64,000 bases of DNA from Myxococcus llanfairpwllgwyngyllgogerychwyrndrobwllllantysiliogogogochensis (GCF_006636215.1 NZ_VIFM01000003.1:62001-126000), one strand, 5' to 3'. Numbered from the stretch's first letter, positions 33,504-43,712 are shown. Notes: generated from the sequence alone by a model not told the origin. Made by a program: numbers and translations.

Positions 33504-33604
33504 ACTCGGTATTCGCGCCGACTACACGTCAGGGTTCCCCCCTGCCGAGCCCGCCGGGTGGTCTGGGCTTCCTCGCGGGCGCGGCACATCCCCTCGAGGC
33601 CGTG

Positions 33605-34663
33605 ATGAAGACGCGACTGTGGTGGCTGGTGGTGCCCGCGTTGCTGGCGGTTGGCTGTGGTCCCGTCATCGATGACGAAGAAGGCGAGGTCATCGACGAG
33701 CTGACCGGGCAGGTGCTCCAGGAAGCCACGGTGAAGTACGACATGCACCGGCTCCTGGAGGACACGCATCTGTTGGGGCATCAGTGGATTACCACCGAGC
33801 AGGTGCAGGCGTTCCTGACGCAGCAGGGCTCGTATCTGGCGACGTACAAGGACCCGGCCTTCAGCAACAAGACGGCGGCGGCGCTCATCGTCGAGCGCTC
33901 CAAGGCGTACAACATCAGCCCGCTGTACATGCTGGCGCGCATCCAGGTGGAGTCGAGCCTGGTGCAGAGCGGCACCTCCACCAACCTGGCGAAGGCCACC
34001 GGCTGTGGCTGTCCGGACAGCAGCGGGTGTGACGCGCAATACACGGGCTTCGGAAAGCAGATTGAGTGTTCGGCGAAGAAGCTGCGCGGCTACTTCACGG
34101 ACCTGGATGCGGGGCGGACCACCGTGTCTGGCTGGAAGGTGGGGACGACGAAGGCGTCGTTGGACCCGTGCTCCATCAAGCCGACCAACAAGGCCACCGC
34201 GGCGCTGTACACGTACACGCCCTGGGTGGGCGCGTACGCGACGCAGTGTGGCCGCACCACGGTGGGCGGCTCGTCGCTGGTGGCGGTCATCTACCACCGG
34301 TACGCGGACGGCGGCTTCAACTGGGACGCGCCGACGACGTCGGGCTGCGTGTCGGAGACGGCGGGCACGACGGTGCCGAACCTGGGCTGCGTGCAGAGCT
34401 CGTCGGACGCGGTGTGGCGGCAGTGCGTGTCCGGTGTCTTCACCGCGGGCACCACGACGAAGCCCACCAACTGCACCCAGTCGTGGCCGTGGTGCTCCTC
34501 CGCCACGCTGGGCCGCACGGTGCCCGCGCGCACGTGCGTGCAGTCCTCGTCGGACCAGCAGTGGAGCCAGTGCGGCGTGGGCGGCGCGTGGGTGAGCTCG
34601 CCCATGGCGCCCAACAGCGGCGCGGGCCCCGTGGGCGCGTGCTTCGAGATGTACTGGCTGTAA
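33605..34663 (+). CDS. Lysozyme/transglycosylase-like lipoprotein
   Basis: 352 residues. Lipobox LAVGC at residues 15-19. The middle domain includes AYNISPLYMLARIQVESSLV, where the Glu in RIQVESSL sits like the catalytic Glu of muramidase-type lytic transglycosylases and GlcNAc-ases; YADGGFNWDAP comes at the end of that domain. Two repeats of about 45 residues follow at the C-terminus (TVPNLGCVQSSSDAVWRQC and TVPARTCVQSSSDQQWSQC), rich in Cys/Trp, likely disulfide-bonded cell-wall-binding units (inference). Probably an outer-membrane-anchored peptidoglycan enzyme. Confidence 0.72.
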   Translation: MKTRLWWLVVPALLAVGCGPVIDDEEGEVIDELTGQVLQEATVKYDMHRLLEDTHLLGHQWITTEQVQAFLTQQGSYLATYKDPAFSNKTAAALIVERSKAYNISPLYMLARIQVESSLVQSGTSTNLAKATGCGCPDSSGCDAQYTGFGKQIECSAKKLRGYFTDLDAGRTTVSGWKVGTTKASLDPCSIKPTNKATAALYTYTPWVGAYATQCGRTTVGGSSLVAVIYHRYADGGFNWDAPTTSGCVSETAGTTVPNLGCVQSSSDAVWRQCVSGVFTAGTTTKPTNCTQSWPWCSSATLGRTVPARTCVQSSSDQQWSQCGVGGAWVSSPMAPNSGAGPVGACFEMYWL

Positions 34664-34673
34664 GCCCGCGGCG

Positions 34674-37600
34674 TCAGTACTCGTTGGTCCAGATGAGGTC
34701 CAGACCACCCGAGCGCGCGTCGCCGTACTGGCCCTCCAGACTCCAGCGCGGTCCGAACTGGTATTCGAACCGGACCGCGTTGGAGTTCTCTCCCTGCTGG
34801 ATGTTGGCGCCCACGCGTCCGGTGTAGCCGACGTAGATTTTGTCGGTGACGTAGGTGCCCACCTCCAGCTTGGTGCCGGCGATGCCCGCGCCGCCGGCTT
34901 CAATCGAAATCACGTCCAGCGGCAGCTTCGCGGCCAGGGCCTTGCGCGCCTCGTTGGCGACGAGCGAGCCCACCACGGAAGCGGCCTGGGCGCTGGCCGT
35001 CATCGACGCGCCGGAGCCGCGCTCCAGCGTGCGGCGGCCGGTGGCGAGCAGCGTGTAGATTTCGGACTCGGGCAGCGGCGGCTCGCTGGTGGGCTTCAGG
35101 GTGATGTCCCGGCCCTGGCCTCGAATGGTGACGAACACCGTGATGTTGGCGCTGTCGTTGCGGTGCTCGGCGGTGACGTTGATGTACGGGACGGTGGGCG
35201 GCCCGGTGAAGCTCACGATGCTGTCGCGCTGCACGTCGAAGCGCCGGCCCAGCACGTCCACCCGTCCGCGCAGCACGCGCACCTGTCCGAAGAGGCGCGC
35301 CACGTCGGTGTATTCGACGCGGAAGTCCTCCGACAGCCCCAGCTCCACGTTGACGTCAGAGCCCTTCACCCAGATGTTGCGCGGCGCATTCACGTTCACC
35401 CAGTACGCGCGCCCGGGTGGCGTCTCGCCCGGCTCCAGGTCCTCCGCGGAGTCGGCCACGGGAGGAGGCTCGGTGGAGGGCTGCTGGTTCGGCTCGGGCG
35501 CGCCCGGTGAGGGCTGCTGCTGTTGCCTGCGCTTGCGCCGCTCGATGGGCGTGCCGTTGCGCACCAGCACCACGTCACTGGGCCGCTCCAGGTCCTGGAG
35601 GTCCTTGCGTTTGACTTCCGGCAGCTCGATGGTGGCCTCGGGGATGGAGACGTTGCGCAGGTTGACGAGCCGTTCGGACAGCGTGCCCTCCACCTTCGCG
35701 CGCATGCTCAGCACGGCGATGAGCTGGTCGTCGAAGACGATGGGGAAGTCGCGAGCCATCAGCGGGTAGGGTTTCCCCGCGGGGCTGTTCAGCTCGTACT
35801 CGCCATTCTGGGTGCGAGTGGCCGTCAGCGGCGCGTCGAGCCACAGCGTGCCGCCTCCGGCCTTGGCGGACAGCGTGTTGATGGCCAGCGCCTCGCGACT
35901 GGCTTCCAGCGCGAGCTGGATTTCGCGGTACTCGCCCAGGCCCATCAGCCCGAGCTTGCCGTCCTTCCACGAAAGCGAACCCTGGAACGTGGGCACGGCG
36001 GGAGTGCCCGCCAGCTTCGCGTCCGCCTGAATCAGCCCGCCCACGCTGCGCAGCATCTCCACCGCGCCAGAGAGGAAGGAGGGGTCGAAGTCGCGCGCCT
36101 TGAGCGTCACGTCCAGCGGCGCGCGGGAGGTGTCGAGGCCGCGCTGAATCGCGGGCAGGGACACGTCCAGCTCCACGCCTCCTTCCACCATCAAGGTGCC
36201 GCCCGCCGGCGCGGTGAGGAGCACGTCGAAGGCGGAGCGAGCGTTCTGGTAGCCGTAGTGCAGGCGCGCCTGTCCCAAGGCCAGCTCGCCCATGCCCAGC
36301 TTCTGTACGCCGGCGGTGAGCTCCATGCGAGGCGTGTCCAGCGTGCCGCGCGCGGCCAACTCCACCGACAGCTCGCCCTGGATGCCCTTGGACGCGGCGC
36401 TCGCCTTCTGCGCGGCGGCGCCTGTCGCGCGGGCCTTCGCCACGCCGGGCAGATGCTGGAGAGCGACCGGCCCCAGGCGGCCCTTGAGCTGGAAGGGAAT
36501 GTGTCCGTAGACCTCCTGGTCCTGCAGCGCGCCCAGCGGAGCGTCCAGCGTCACGTCGAGCTGCGCCAGCGGCCCCTCGTCCCGCTGCGCCGCCAGCGTC
36601 ACCTTCACGTCCTGGTCATCGCCCACCACGCCGAGCTGTCCGTTCACCGGAGGAAGGCCGTACGCGGTGAGGCCCACGGCCTTCACGCTCAGGCGGGCCT
36701 GCGGCACCAGCGCGGAGCCGGAGAGGAACAGCTGCGCGGACACGGTGCCCGCGGGCTTCTGCAGACCATTGACGCCCTCGAACTGCGCCAGGGACAGGTC
36801 CGCGACGCGGGCCTCCAGGTCCACCGAGGCCGAGAGGAGGTCGTCCGCCTTGGGGGGACGTGCCAGCATCCCGCCCAGGGTGAAGGGTGTGTGCAGCACC
36901 ACGTACGTCTGGGTGCCCAGCCCCTGCACGTCCAGGCGCGCGTCCAGGGTGGCGTCCTCGCGGTCCGACGCCGCGCGCAGTTCGAAATCCAGCGGCTGCT
37001 TCAGCGCGAAGCCCGGAGGCGGCGCGGCGTAGTTCAGCTTCTGGCCGCGCAGCACGAAGTCCAGCCGGGGCTCGCGCGCGGTGCCGTCGATGCGCAGCTC
37101 TCCGGCCACCATGCCGCTCACCGGCTCCGTGCGTCCGAGGAGCTTCATCACCCCGGCGAGGTCCAGGTCATCCAGGTCGACCTTGAGGGAGAGCGCGTCC
37201 TTGCGCCGCTTCAGCACGCCCTGCACCGGCACGTCGAAGTCCGCGACGACCTTCGCCACCGGCAGCCCCGCCGACAGCGTGCCCGTGGCGCGGTCCTTCA
37301 CGTAGCGCCCGTCGAGCGCCACCTGGAGGTTCTCGTAGCCGCTCACCCGTCCGTCCTGCCAGCGCAGCTTCGTCTCCGCGTCCGGCCGGGGCAACCTGCC
37401 CTTCGCGGTGACGAAGCCCGACACCGTGCCGCCCAGGCCCAGCGACTCCGGGATGACGATGCGGGGCAGCAGCGTGAGGTCCACCGCCTCCAGGTCCACG
37501 CGCGCCGTCAGTTGCTCGTTGGCGAGCGAGCCGCGCACCGCCAGCGACTGCGCCCCCGACGCGAGCTTCAGCGCGGGCTCCACCTCCATGCGTCCGCCGC

Positions 37601-39368
37601 CGAAGCCCACGTGCGTGGGGGCCTGGAGCTTCCAGGTGGCCTCCGGCCACGAGAGCACCAGCGCCTGGACTTCCAATCCCTGGTTGTCCTCATCCACCAG
37701 CCCGTTCAGCGCCAGGCCGAGCGTCGCGCCCCCCAGGGCCTTCACGCTGACCTCCAGGTGACGCTCGTGCGTGGTGATGGTGGCGGACACGTCCTGGAAG
37801 GAGCGCTCGCCCGAACGCAGCTCACCCATCACCAGCGTGGCGTCCGTGGTGAGGGGGCGGGTGATGTCCGGCACCTCGGCCTGGAGCGTGAGGTTCCTCA
37901 CCGCGAAGTCCCCATAGGAGAGCGAGGTGAAGTTGCCGTGGGCGACGACGCCCGGCGCGCGCACGGGCCCTTCCACGCGGAACTCCAGCGTGCCGCTGCC
38001 AGACAGCGGAGGCACGGTGCCAGGCAGCAGCCGGGTCAGCGCGTCGGACAGCATGGCGAGGTTGCCCGCCGTCAGGCCGCCGTCCACGCGAATCGCCTCG
38101 GTGGTGCCTTCGCCCTTGGCCTGAAGCGACGCGCCCGGCACCAGCACCAGCAGGCGCGACAGCGTGTAGCGGCCGTCCTTCGCGCGGGCATGCAGCTCCA
38201 CGGGCCCCAGCGGCTGACCCCGGAAGCGCGAGGGCGACACGGTGAGGTCCACCTCGCCGTCGAGGGTCTCCAGGCTGGTGCCGCCGCCCTTCGCGGACAG
38301 GTCCGCGGAGAGGCTCGTCTTTGGCCCTTCCTTCACCAGCGCGGACAGGTCCACGTCGCGAGCCTTCACGGAGACGCCGGTGGAGCGCATCCGCTCCAGG
38401 TCCAGGTCGCCCTTCACGTCCAGCTTCGCGTCCGCGGCCGTCCCCTGGAGGTCCACCTGAGCCAGCTCGCCGTCGATGCCCGCCTTGCCCGCGAGGTTCA
38501 CCGGTACCAGCAGCGGCCAGGTGGGCAGCACGCCGCGCGTCAGCTCCGGCGGCACGGTGAGGCGCCGCACGTCCACGTCCGCCTTCAGGGTGCCCGGGGG
38601 CTGGCCGGGCGGAGTCTCGGGAGGAAGTCGCGCCGTGGCGCTCGCGTCCAACAGCAGCCCCGCGAGGTCCAGGTCCACGTCGGCGTTGAGCGCGCCCTCC
38701 TCGCCGCCGCCCTTCAATGCCAGCCGCAGGGGCCCCTTCGCGGGCAGCGCGAGCGCGCCGGTGGACTCCAGCGTCGCGCCGAAGCCCTGCGTCGCCGCCG
38801 CGTAGTGGCCGGACGCCTTCGCGTCGAAGTCTTCCAGGCGCACGTGTCGCTCGCCGCCTTCTTCCAGCTCCTGCCTGAAGTCGACGTAGCCGTCCTCGAG
38901 CTCCAACTCGTGCAGCTCCACCCGCAGCTTGCCGCGCGGAGAGGGCGGCTCCTCGGGCTTGGGCACGCGAGGCGCGATGGCCCGGGCGAGGTTCAACCCG
39001 CGCTCGTCCTGGGCCAGATAGAGGCGCGGCTTCTCCACGCGCACGTCCGTGAGTTCCACCTGCTGGTGGATGAGGCCGCCCAGGCGCACGCGCGCCTCGA
39101 CGCGCGCGATTTCCGCCACCAGCTCACCCTCCGGGTCATACAGCTTCACGCCGGTGAGGACGGCGCCCGGTGGTGCCAGGTCCAGCCCTCCGACTTCCAG
39201 CCGACCGGAGAACTGCTCATTGGCCAGATGGAGGCCCTTGCGGATGAGCCAGCCCTCACCCGGTGACGACGTCGCCCAGAGGAGCACGCCCAGCACGGCG
39301 ACCACTCCCAGGCACACGACGCCGAGCAGGCCCCACAGCAGTCGTCGTGCCCAGCGTCGCCCTCTCAA
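34674..39368 (-). CDS. tamB: Translocation and assembly module protein TamB
   Basis: 1564 residues from a TTG overlapping the tamA stop (TTGA), with GGAGAGG four bases upstream; a GTG 11 codons earlier is possible. One N-terminal membrane anchor (LLWGLLGVVCLGVVAVLGVLL) is followed by more than a thousand residues of beta-rich repeat (AsmA/TamB-type) and the C-terminal DUF490 domain (about the last 350 residues, including EIYTLLATGRRTLERGSG). A disordered Gln/Pro stretch (QQQQPSPGAPEPNQQPS) lies before DUF490. Role: spans the periplasm and works with TamA to deliver outer-membrane proteins or lipids. It directly follows tamA in one operon. Confidence 0.92.
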   Translation of the reverse strand: MRGRRWARRLLWGLLGVVCLGVVAVLGVLLWATSSPGEGWLIRKGLHLANEQFSGRLEVGGLDLAPPGAVLTGVKLYDPEGELVAEIARVEARVRLGGLIHQQVELTDVRVEKPRLYLAQDERGLNLARAIAPRVPKPEEPPSPRGKLRVELHELELEDGYVDFRQELEEGGERHVRLEDFDAKASGHYAAATQGFGATLESTGALALPAKGPLRLALKGGGEEGALNADVDLDLAGLLLDASATARLPPETPPGQPPGTLKADVDVRRLTVPPELTRGVLPTWPLLVPVNLAGKAGIDGELAQVDLQGTAADAKLDVKGDLDLERMRSTGVSVKARDVDLSALVKEGPKTSLSADLSAKGGGTSLETLDGEVDLTVSPSRFRGQPLGPVELHARAKDGRYTLSRLLVLVPGASLQAKGEGTTEAIRVDGGLTAGNLAMLSDALTRLLPGTVPPLSGSGTLEFRVEGPVRAPGVVAHGNFTSLSYGDFAVRNLTLQAEVPDITRPLTTDATLVMGELRSGERSFQDVSATITTHERHLEVSVKALGGATLGLALNGLVDEDNQGLEVQALVLSWPEATWKLQAPTHVGFGGGRMEVEPALKLASGAQSLAVRGSLANEQLTARVDLEAVDLTLLPRIVIPESLGLGGTVSGFVTAKGRLPRPDAETKLRWQDGRVSGYENLQVALDGRYVKDRATGTLSAGLPVAKVVADFDVPVQGVLKRRKDALSLKVDLDDLDLAGVMKLLGRTEPVSGMVAGELRIDGTAREPRLDFVLRGQKLNYAAPPPGFALKQPLDFELRAASDREDATLDARLDVQGLGTQTYVVLHTPFTLGGMLARPPKADDLLSASVDLEARVADLSLAQFEGVNGLQKPAGTVSAQLFLSGSALVPQARLSVKAVGLTAYGLPPVNGQLGVVGDDQDVKVTLAAQRDEGPLAQLDVTLDAPLGALQDQEVYGHIPFQLKGRLGPVALQHLPGVAKARATGAAAQKASAASKGIQGELSVELAARGTLDTPRMELTAGVQKLGMGELALGQARLHYGYQNARSAFDVLLTAPAGGTLMVEGGVELDVSLPAIQRGLDTSRAPLDVTLKARDFDPSFLSGAVEMLRSVGGLIQADAKLAGTPAVPTFQGSLSWKDGKLGLMGLGEYREIQLALEASREALAINTLSAKAGGGTLWLDAPLTATRTQNGEYELNSPAGKPYPLMARDFPIVFDDQLIAVLSMRAKVEGTLSERLVNLRNVSIPEATIELPEVKRKDLQDLERPSDVVLVRNGTPIERRKRRQQQQPSPGAPEPNQQPSTEPPPVADSAEDLEPGETPPGRAYWVNVNAPRNIWVKGSDVNVELGLSEDFRVEYTDVARLFGQVRVLRGRVDVLGRRFDVQRDSIVSFTGPPTVPYINVTAEHRNDSANITVFVTIRGQGRDITLKPTSEPPLPESEIYTLLATGRRTLERGSGASMTASAQAASVVGSLVANEARKALAAKLPLDVISIEAGGAGIAGTKLEVGTYVTDKIYVGYTGRVGANIQQGENSNAVRFEYQFGPRWSLEGQYGDARSGGLDLIWTNEY

Positions 39369-41494
39369 AACGCCTCTCCAATCGACAGGTGCAGCGCGCA
39401 CTGACCGTCAGGCGCTCCCGCGAAGGTGGCCCCGCGAGACGTGGGGCCGTCGGGCTTCCACTTGCTGCCAATGCCGAAGCAGCCTCCAGAGGTCGGATAG
39501 ATGTACCCCGGGGTGGCGACGGGCAATCCCTGGCCCAGATTCAGTCGGCGCGCGATGTCCAGGCGCACCGGCCCCACCACCGTGAGGTAGCGCAGGCCCA
39601 CGCCCACCGCGTGGTAGTGGTCGGGACCGAACAGTCGCGGCGAGTCGCTCGAGTCGAAGCCCTCCACGCCCACCAGCCCCGTGTCCCAGAACGCCGCGAG
39701 CACGATGCTGGTGGAAATCTGGTAGCGCAGCTCCACCGTCGTCTCGAAGAGGCTGTTGCCGCCCACCGGCACCGTCTCCCACTCCTCCGTCTGTGTCGTC
39801 TCCGGCACCCCGTCCCCGTCGGTGTCCTCCTCCTTGGCCAGCGCCGCCAGGGGCGACAGGCGCTGGCCGTTGAAGCCGCGCATGGAGGTGGCGCCACCGG
39901 AGAAGAAGCGCGTGACGATGGAACTCTGTGAGCCACCCGCGGGGTTGAGCGTGCCCATCCGCAGCTTCGCCGCCAGCACCACGCGCTTGTCCTCGTCGAA
40001 CGAGTGGTAGAAGCGCAGGTCCGGCAGCAGACGGATGTAGTTGAAGTCGCCGAAGAAGATGCTGCCGCCCTTCTGCACGGACAGGCTCAGGTAGTAGCCA
40101 TCCCGAGGCTCCACCGGGTCATCCCGCCGGTCCCACGCGAAGGCCACCTCCAGGAAGCTCAGCGCCACGTCACACTGGATGGTGTCCTCGCCGCAGCCCA
40201 GCACGACGGGCGGCACGCGCGAGTCCGCGCTCACCCGACCCGACAGCCGATAGATTTGGAGGTTGTAGGAGGGGAAGACGGAGAAGTTGCGGTGCGGCTG
40301 CCAGATGACGCCCGTCTGCAACCTGCCGCCATAGAAGTCGTAGGCCTGCTCCAGGCCCTTCTCCAGCGTCAGGGACGTCTGCTGGCGCAAATCCCGGAAG
40401 AGGAACCGCGGCTGCTCGTACTCTCCCGTTATCTCGAAGACGGGTCCCTGCTTCGACGGCGACAGGACGTGGGGGATGAACGCGTAGCCGGCGCGGCCTC
40501 GCACGGTGACGCGGCGCAGACCACCCAGGAAGTTGCGGTTGGTCCACTCCCCCAGCACGCGCGCTTCCTGGCGGGCCGCGTCCACGCCGATGCCGCCGCC
40601 CAGACGCACCGAGCGGAACGGCGCCTCGCGCACGTCCACCACGACGGGCACCGTGGCTGACTCCCGGTCTGGCGCCCCGCGGTTCACCTTCACCGCGCCG
40701 AACACGCCCATGCGGAACACGCGGGCCTGGGCCTCCGCCAGCGCCGTCTCGCTGTACCAGTCCCCCTTCTTCAGCGCGCCCTGCACCTGCTCGATGATGC
40801 GGCGCGGCGGCACCTGGGGATTGGCGTCCGTCGCGACGAACGTGTTGCCGAAGCGGTAGCGCAGCCCCGGCTTCACGTCCAACCGCACCCGGGCCTTCCG
40901 GGTGTCCACGTCCACCTGCACCTCGCCCGACACCTCTGCTTCCGCGTACCCCAGCTCGCGCAGCTGCTCCTGGACCCGGGCCTTGGCCTCCTCCCAGGGC
41001 GCCTCGCGGAAGATGTCGCCTTCCTTGAGGGGCAGCTCGGACTTCACCCGCTCGTGGTGTTCCTTGCGGTGCTCCTCCGGCAGCGTCTGGAGGCCCTCCA
41101 CCTGGATTTCGCTGATGCGCGTGGGCTCGCCCTCGCTCACCTGCACCTCCAGCTCCACCTCGTTCGTGCCCTTGGGCTTCACCGCGCTGTCCACCACCTC
41201 CGCCTGGTAGAAGCCCTGGGCCTGGTAGTAGCGCTCGATGCGGCGCAGGTCCGCCTGCCACGCATTGGGGTCGAAGTAGTGGGGGCTGCCGAAGGGCCAG
41301 AACGCCCACCACGGGGTCTCCGAGGTGAGGATGCGGTCCTTGATGTCCCCCTGTTTCACCTGCTTCGTGCCCTCGATTTCCAGCCGGGAGACCTTGGGCC
41401 CCGGGGGCGGGGTGGACGTGGTGGCGCACGCCGCGACGCTCAGGAGCGCGGCGACAGTGGCGAGGCGAAGGAGTCGGAGCAGGTCAACGGCCAC
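39365..41494 (-). CDS. tamA: BamA/TamA family outer membrane protein
   Basis: 709 residues from a GTG; an ATG at 41551 would add 19 residues and is also plausible. A signal with lipobox-like LLSVAAC ends the leader, unusual for an Omp85 protein. POTRA-like domains follow (SRLEIEGTKQVKQGDIKDRI, TRISEIQVEGLQTLPEEH, PGLRYRFGNTFVATDANPQV), then a 16-strand-type barrel with FFSGGATSMRGFNGQRLSPL, the RGF motif of Omp85 barrels. A Ca-loop-like DTDGDGVPE sits in an extracellular loop. Partner: TamB, encoded immediately downstream with overlapping ends. Function: insertion of outer-membrane proteins. Confidence 0.9.
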   Translation of the reverse strand: MAVDLLRLLRLATVAALLSVAACATTSTPPPGPKVSRLEIEGTKQVKQGDIKDRILTSETPWWAFWPFGSPHYFDPNAWQADLRRIERYYQAQGFYQAEVVDSAVKPKGTNEVELEVQVSEGEPTRISEIQVEGLQTLPEEHRKEHHERVKSELPLKEGDIFREAPWEEAKARVQEQLRELGYAEAEVSGEVQVDVDTRKARVRLDVKPGLRYRFGNTFVATDANPQVPPRRIIEQVQGALKKGDWYSETALAEAQARVFRMGVFGAVKVNRGAPDRESATVPVVVDVREAPFRSVRLGGGIGVDAARQEARVLGEWTNRNFLGGLRRVTVRGRAGYAFIPHVLSPSKQGPVFEITGEYEQPRFLFRDLRQQTSLTLEKGLEQAYDFYGGRLQTGVIWQPHRNFSVFPSYNLQIYRLSGRVSADSRVPPVVLGCGEDTIQCDVALSFLEVAFAWDRRDDPVEPRDGYYLSLSVQKGGSIFFGDFNYIRLLPDLRFYHSFDEDKRVVLAAKLRMGTLNPAGGSQSSIVTRFFSGGATSMRGFNGQRLSPLAALAKEEDTDGDGVPETTQTEEWETVPVGGNSLFETTVELRYQISTSIVLAAFWDTGLVGVEGFDSSDSPRLFGPDHYHAVGVGLRYLTVVGPVRLDIARRLNLGQGLPVATPGYIYPTSGGCFGIGSKWKPDGPTSRGATFAGAPDGQCALHLSIGEAF

Positions 41495-41657
41495 GGACTG
41501 TTCATACCCGGAAGGCAAGCGCCTGACGCGTCTCCTGTCGGACGCCCCCATCCCTTTGTCGCATTCCAACGTCTCGTCGGCGGTTCCTGTCGGCTGGTCC
41601 TTGCTGGATACACACGGAGACGTGCAAGCCGCGCCAAGGTGCGCCAGATTGGGGGCC

Positions 41658-41966
41658 ATGCTCCTGTCCCGGCGAATCAGAGTCTTGGTGTTCTGCGTGG
41701 TGTCGGCGCTCGCCACCGCCTGCGGCGTGGATGACGACGAAGTCGTGCGCGTGAAGGAGGGCGAGAGCCTCGCCGACGCCGAGTACTGCGGCTCGTTCGG
41801 CTGCGACCAGCTCAACGAGTTCTGCGCCGAGGTCTTCCTGGAATTCGGTCGCTCGCCGCCCATCTGCATCACCGAGGACGTGTGCGAACGGCTGGAGTGC
41901 GCCAACACCAACCGCCGCTGCGCCATCTTCGATGGCTTCCCCGGTCAGGTGAAGTGCATCAAGTAA
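41658..41966 (+). CDS. Small Cys-rich lipoprotein
   Basis: 102 residues. Lipobox ATAC (Cys22) after MLLSRRIRVLVFCVVSALAT. The mature part holds seven further cysteines (AEYCGSFGCDQLNEFC, then PICITEDVCERLEC with ANTNRRC and VKC), likely disulfide-bonded. It is divergent from tamA, whose start is about 160 bases away. No family recognised; localisation at the outer membrane is inferred. Confidence 0.68.
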   Translation: MLLSRRIRVLVFCVVSALATACGVDDDEVVRVKEGESLADAEYCGSFGCDQLNEFCAEVFLEFGRSPPICITEDVCERLECANTNRRCAIFDGFPGQVKCIK

Positions 41967-42028
41967 GCGGCGCGAGTTGAGTGGAGCCACGCCCGGGAGG
42001 ACGTCCCCGGGCGAGCGGAGTCCGGCCT

Positions 42029-43579
42029 TCAGCGCCGGGCGGACGCGGTGAGCCAGGCCAGCTTCTCGGCCGCTTCCCGCGTGGTCGAATCCGACATCAG
42101 CGCGCCCACGTCCTGGGTGATGCGGTACGCCCAGTTCGAGTCGCTCATGGAGCCCGGCAGGTTGATGCGGTCCCGGGTGCCGAGCACGTCCTGCCAGGGC
42201 AGCACGCACAAGTCACTGCTCGCGTTGAGCGCCGAGGCCAGCAGGCCCCGGTGTACCTCCGGGGTGAACTCGCGCGTCACCGTCACGCCCTTGAGCTCCG
42301 GCCAGGCGCGCGCGGCGGCCTGACGCTCGTCGTCGCGGGCGCCCTCCCACCACTCGGCCATCGTGTCGGTGTCATGGGTGCCTGTCGTGACGAGGGACAC
42401 GGGGGGAAACTGGTGCGGGTCGCGGTAGACGCTGTCGTCTCGCTCCCAGCGCATCACCCGGTAGCCGGGCAGCTTCAGCTCCGCGAGGATGTGGCGGACG
42501 AAGGGAGGAATCACGCCCAGGTCCTCGGCGACGATGCCCGCGCCCTCCGAGAGCAGCTCGAAGTGCTTGCGGCCCAGCCGCTTGTGGCTCTCCTCGTCCG
42601 GCGGCGTGAAGCGTCCGGTGGGCGTCTTCTCGTCGCGAATCCACTGACGGAAGTAGCCCACCGCGTGGTCCACGCGGCGCAAGTCGTAGTAGCTGGCCGC
42701 CTTCTTCGCGCGCGCCTTCAGCCAGGCGTAGTCGTCCTTCTGCATGGCGACGAAGTCGAAGTAGGGCAGGCCCCAGTCCTGGCCGGTGGCGGAGAAGTCG
42801 TCCGGCGGTACGCCCAGCCGCGCGTCGCGACGGAGGATGGTGGGGTTGGCCCAGCAGTCCGCGCTGTCCTGGCCGATGATGAAGGGCTCGTCGCCGCACA
42901 GGAGCACGTCCTGGGCCTTGGCCCGGGCTCGCGCCGCGTCCCACTGCTGCTCGGCCACCCACTGGAGCCAGGCGTGGTAGCGCACCCGGCGCTCCAGCTC
43001 GGTGGCCTTCGCGCGCAGGGCCTCGGGCTGGCGCGTGCGCAGGCCCTCCGGCCACTCCCACCACGCGCGGCGCTGCTCCTGCTCGCTGATGGCGGTGAAG
43101 AGGGCGTAGGTCTCCAGCCAGTCCGCCTGGGCCTCGCGCCACTGGTGGAAGGCGCGGGCGCGCTCGGACTGGCGGGACTGGTGCTGCTCCTCGAAGGTGT
43201 CGAAGGCGCGCGCGAAGGCGGCGTCCTTGAGGGGGAAGACCAGGTCGTAGCGGACGCGGGGCGCGGAGCGGGCCTCGGCCAGCTGCCGGCGCTGCTCCTC
43301 GGAGAACGCGCCCTCGCCGCCGGAGGTGATGAACTCCGGAAGGGCGTGCAGGTCGATGAAGAGCGGGTTGAGTCCGAAGGCCGAGCGGGTGGCGTAGGGG
43401 CTTGAGTCTCCGGGCGCGGTGGGCAGCAGCGGCAGCAGCATCAGGAGACGCTGGCGCGCGACCTTCATCCAGGAGAACAGGCCATCCAGCGCGCCGAAGT
43501 CGCCGATGCCGAAATCCGTCGGGGCGCGGAGTGAGAACAGCGGAAGCAGGAGACCGGAGAGCCGGCCGGGGGTGGACAT
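42029..43579 (-). CDS. malQ: 4-alpha-glucanotransferase (amylomaltase)
   Basis: 516 residues starting MSTPGRLSGLLLPLFSLR. GH77 hallmarks: PTDFGIGDFGAL, DSSPYATRSAFGLNPLFIDL, nucleophile Asp in LRRVDHAVGYFRQW, acid/base Glu in AGIVAEDLGVIP, and TGTHDTDTMAEWW near the end. All catalytic positions are present. It transfers maltooligosaccharide segments between alpha-1,4 glucans, part of glycogen and maltose use. It is divergent from the DNA glycosylase gene. It may work with the GH13 enzyme in the left part of the window. Confidence 0.93.
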   Translation of the reverse strand: MSTPGRLSGLLLPLFSLRAPTDFGIGDFGALDGLFSWMKVARQRLLMLLPLLPTAPGDSSPYATRSAFGLNPLFIDLHALPEFITSGGEGAFSEEQRRQLAEARSAPRVRYDLVFPLKDAAFARAFDTFEEQHQSRQSERARAFHQWREAQADWLETYALFTAISEQEQRRAWWEWPEGLRTRQPEALRAKATELERRVRYHAWLQWVAEQQWDAARARAKAQDVLLCGDEPFIIGQDSADCWANPTILRRDARLGVPPDDFSATGQDWGLPYFDFVAMQKDDYAWLKARAKKAASYYDLRRVDHAVGYFRQWIRDEKTPTGRFTPPDEESHKRLGRKHFELLSEGAGIVAEDLGVIPPFVRHILAELKLPGYRVMRWERDDSVYRDPHQFPPVSLVTTGTHDTDTMAEWWEGARDDERQAAARAWPELKGVTVTREFTPEVHRGLLASALNASSDLCVLPWQDVLGTRDRINLPGSMSDSNWAYRITQDVGALMSDSTTREAAEKLAWLTASARR

Positions 43580-43700
43580 GGTGCGGCGCAATCTGCACCA
43601 CCCCTGCCCCGGAGTGAACTGGTCCCGTGACAGGAAATGCGCGGCGGGTTTTCGCTGGAGGACGGATTCACCTTCCCCGGCGCACCCGTCTGTTGGCCGG

Positions 43701-43712
43701 TACAATCCTGGG
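43701..43712 (+). promoter_or_regulatory. -10 element placed for a leaderless DNA glycosylase mRNA
   Basis: TACAAT at 43701-43706 is followed by six bases and then the GTG start codon. A transcription start the usual 7 bases below the hexamer would fall on the start codon. No ribosome site is visible upstream. No obvious -35 element. Confidence 0.45.

Noticed and set aside
35523..39266. A 1247-codon plus-strand open frame opposite tamB
   Set aside because: Low-complexity Arg/Gln/His translation and complete overlap with a clear TamB; antisense artefact.
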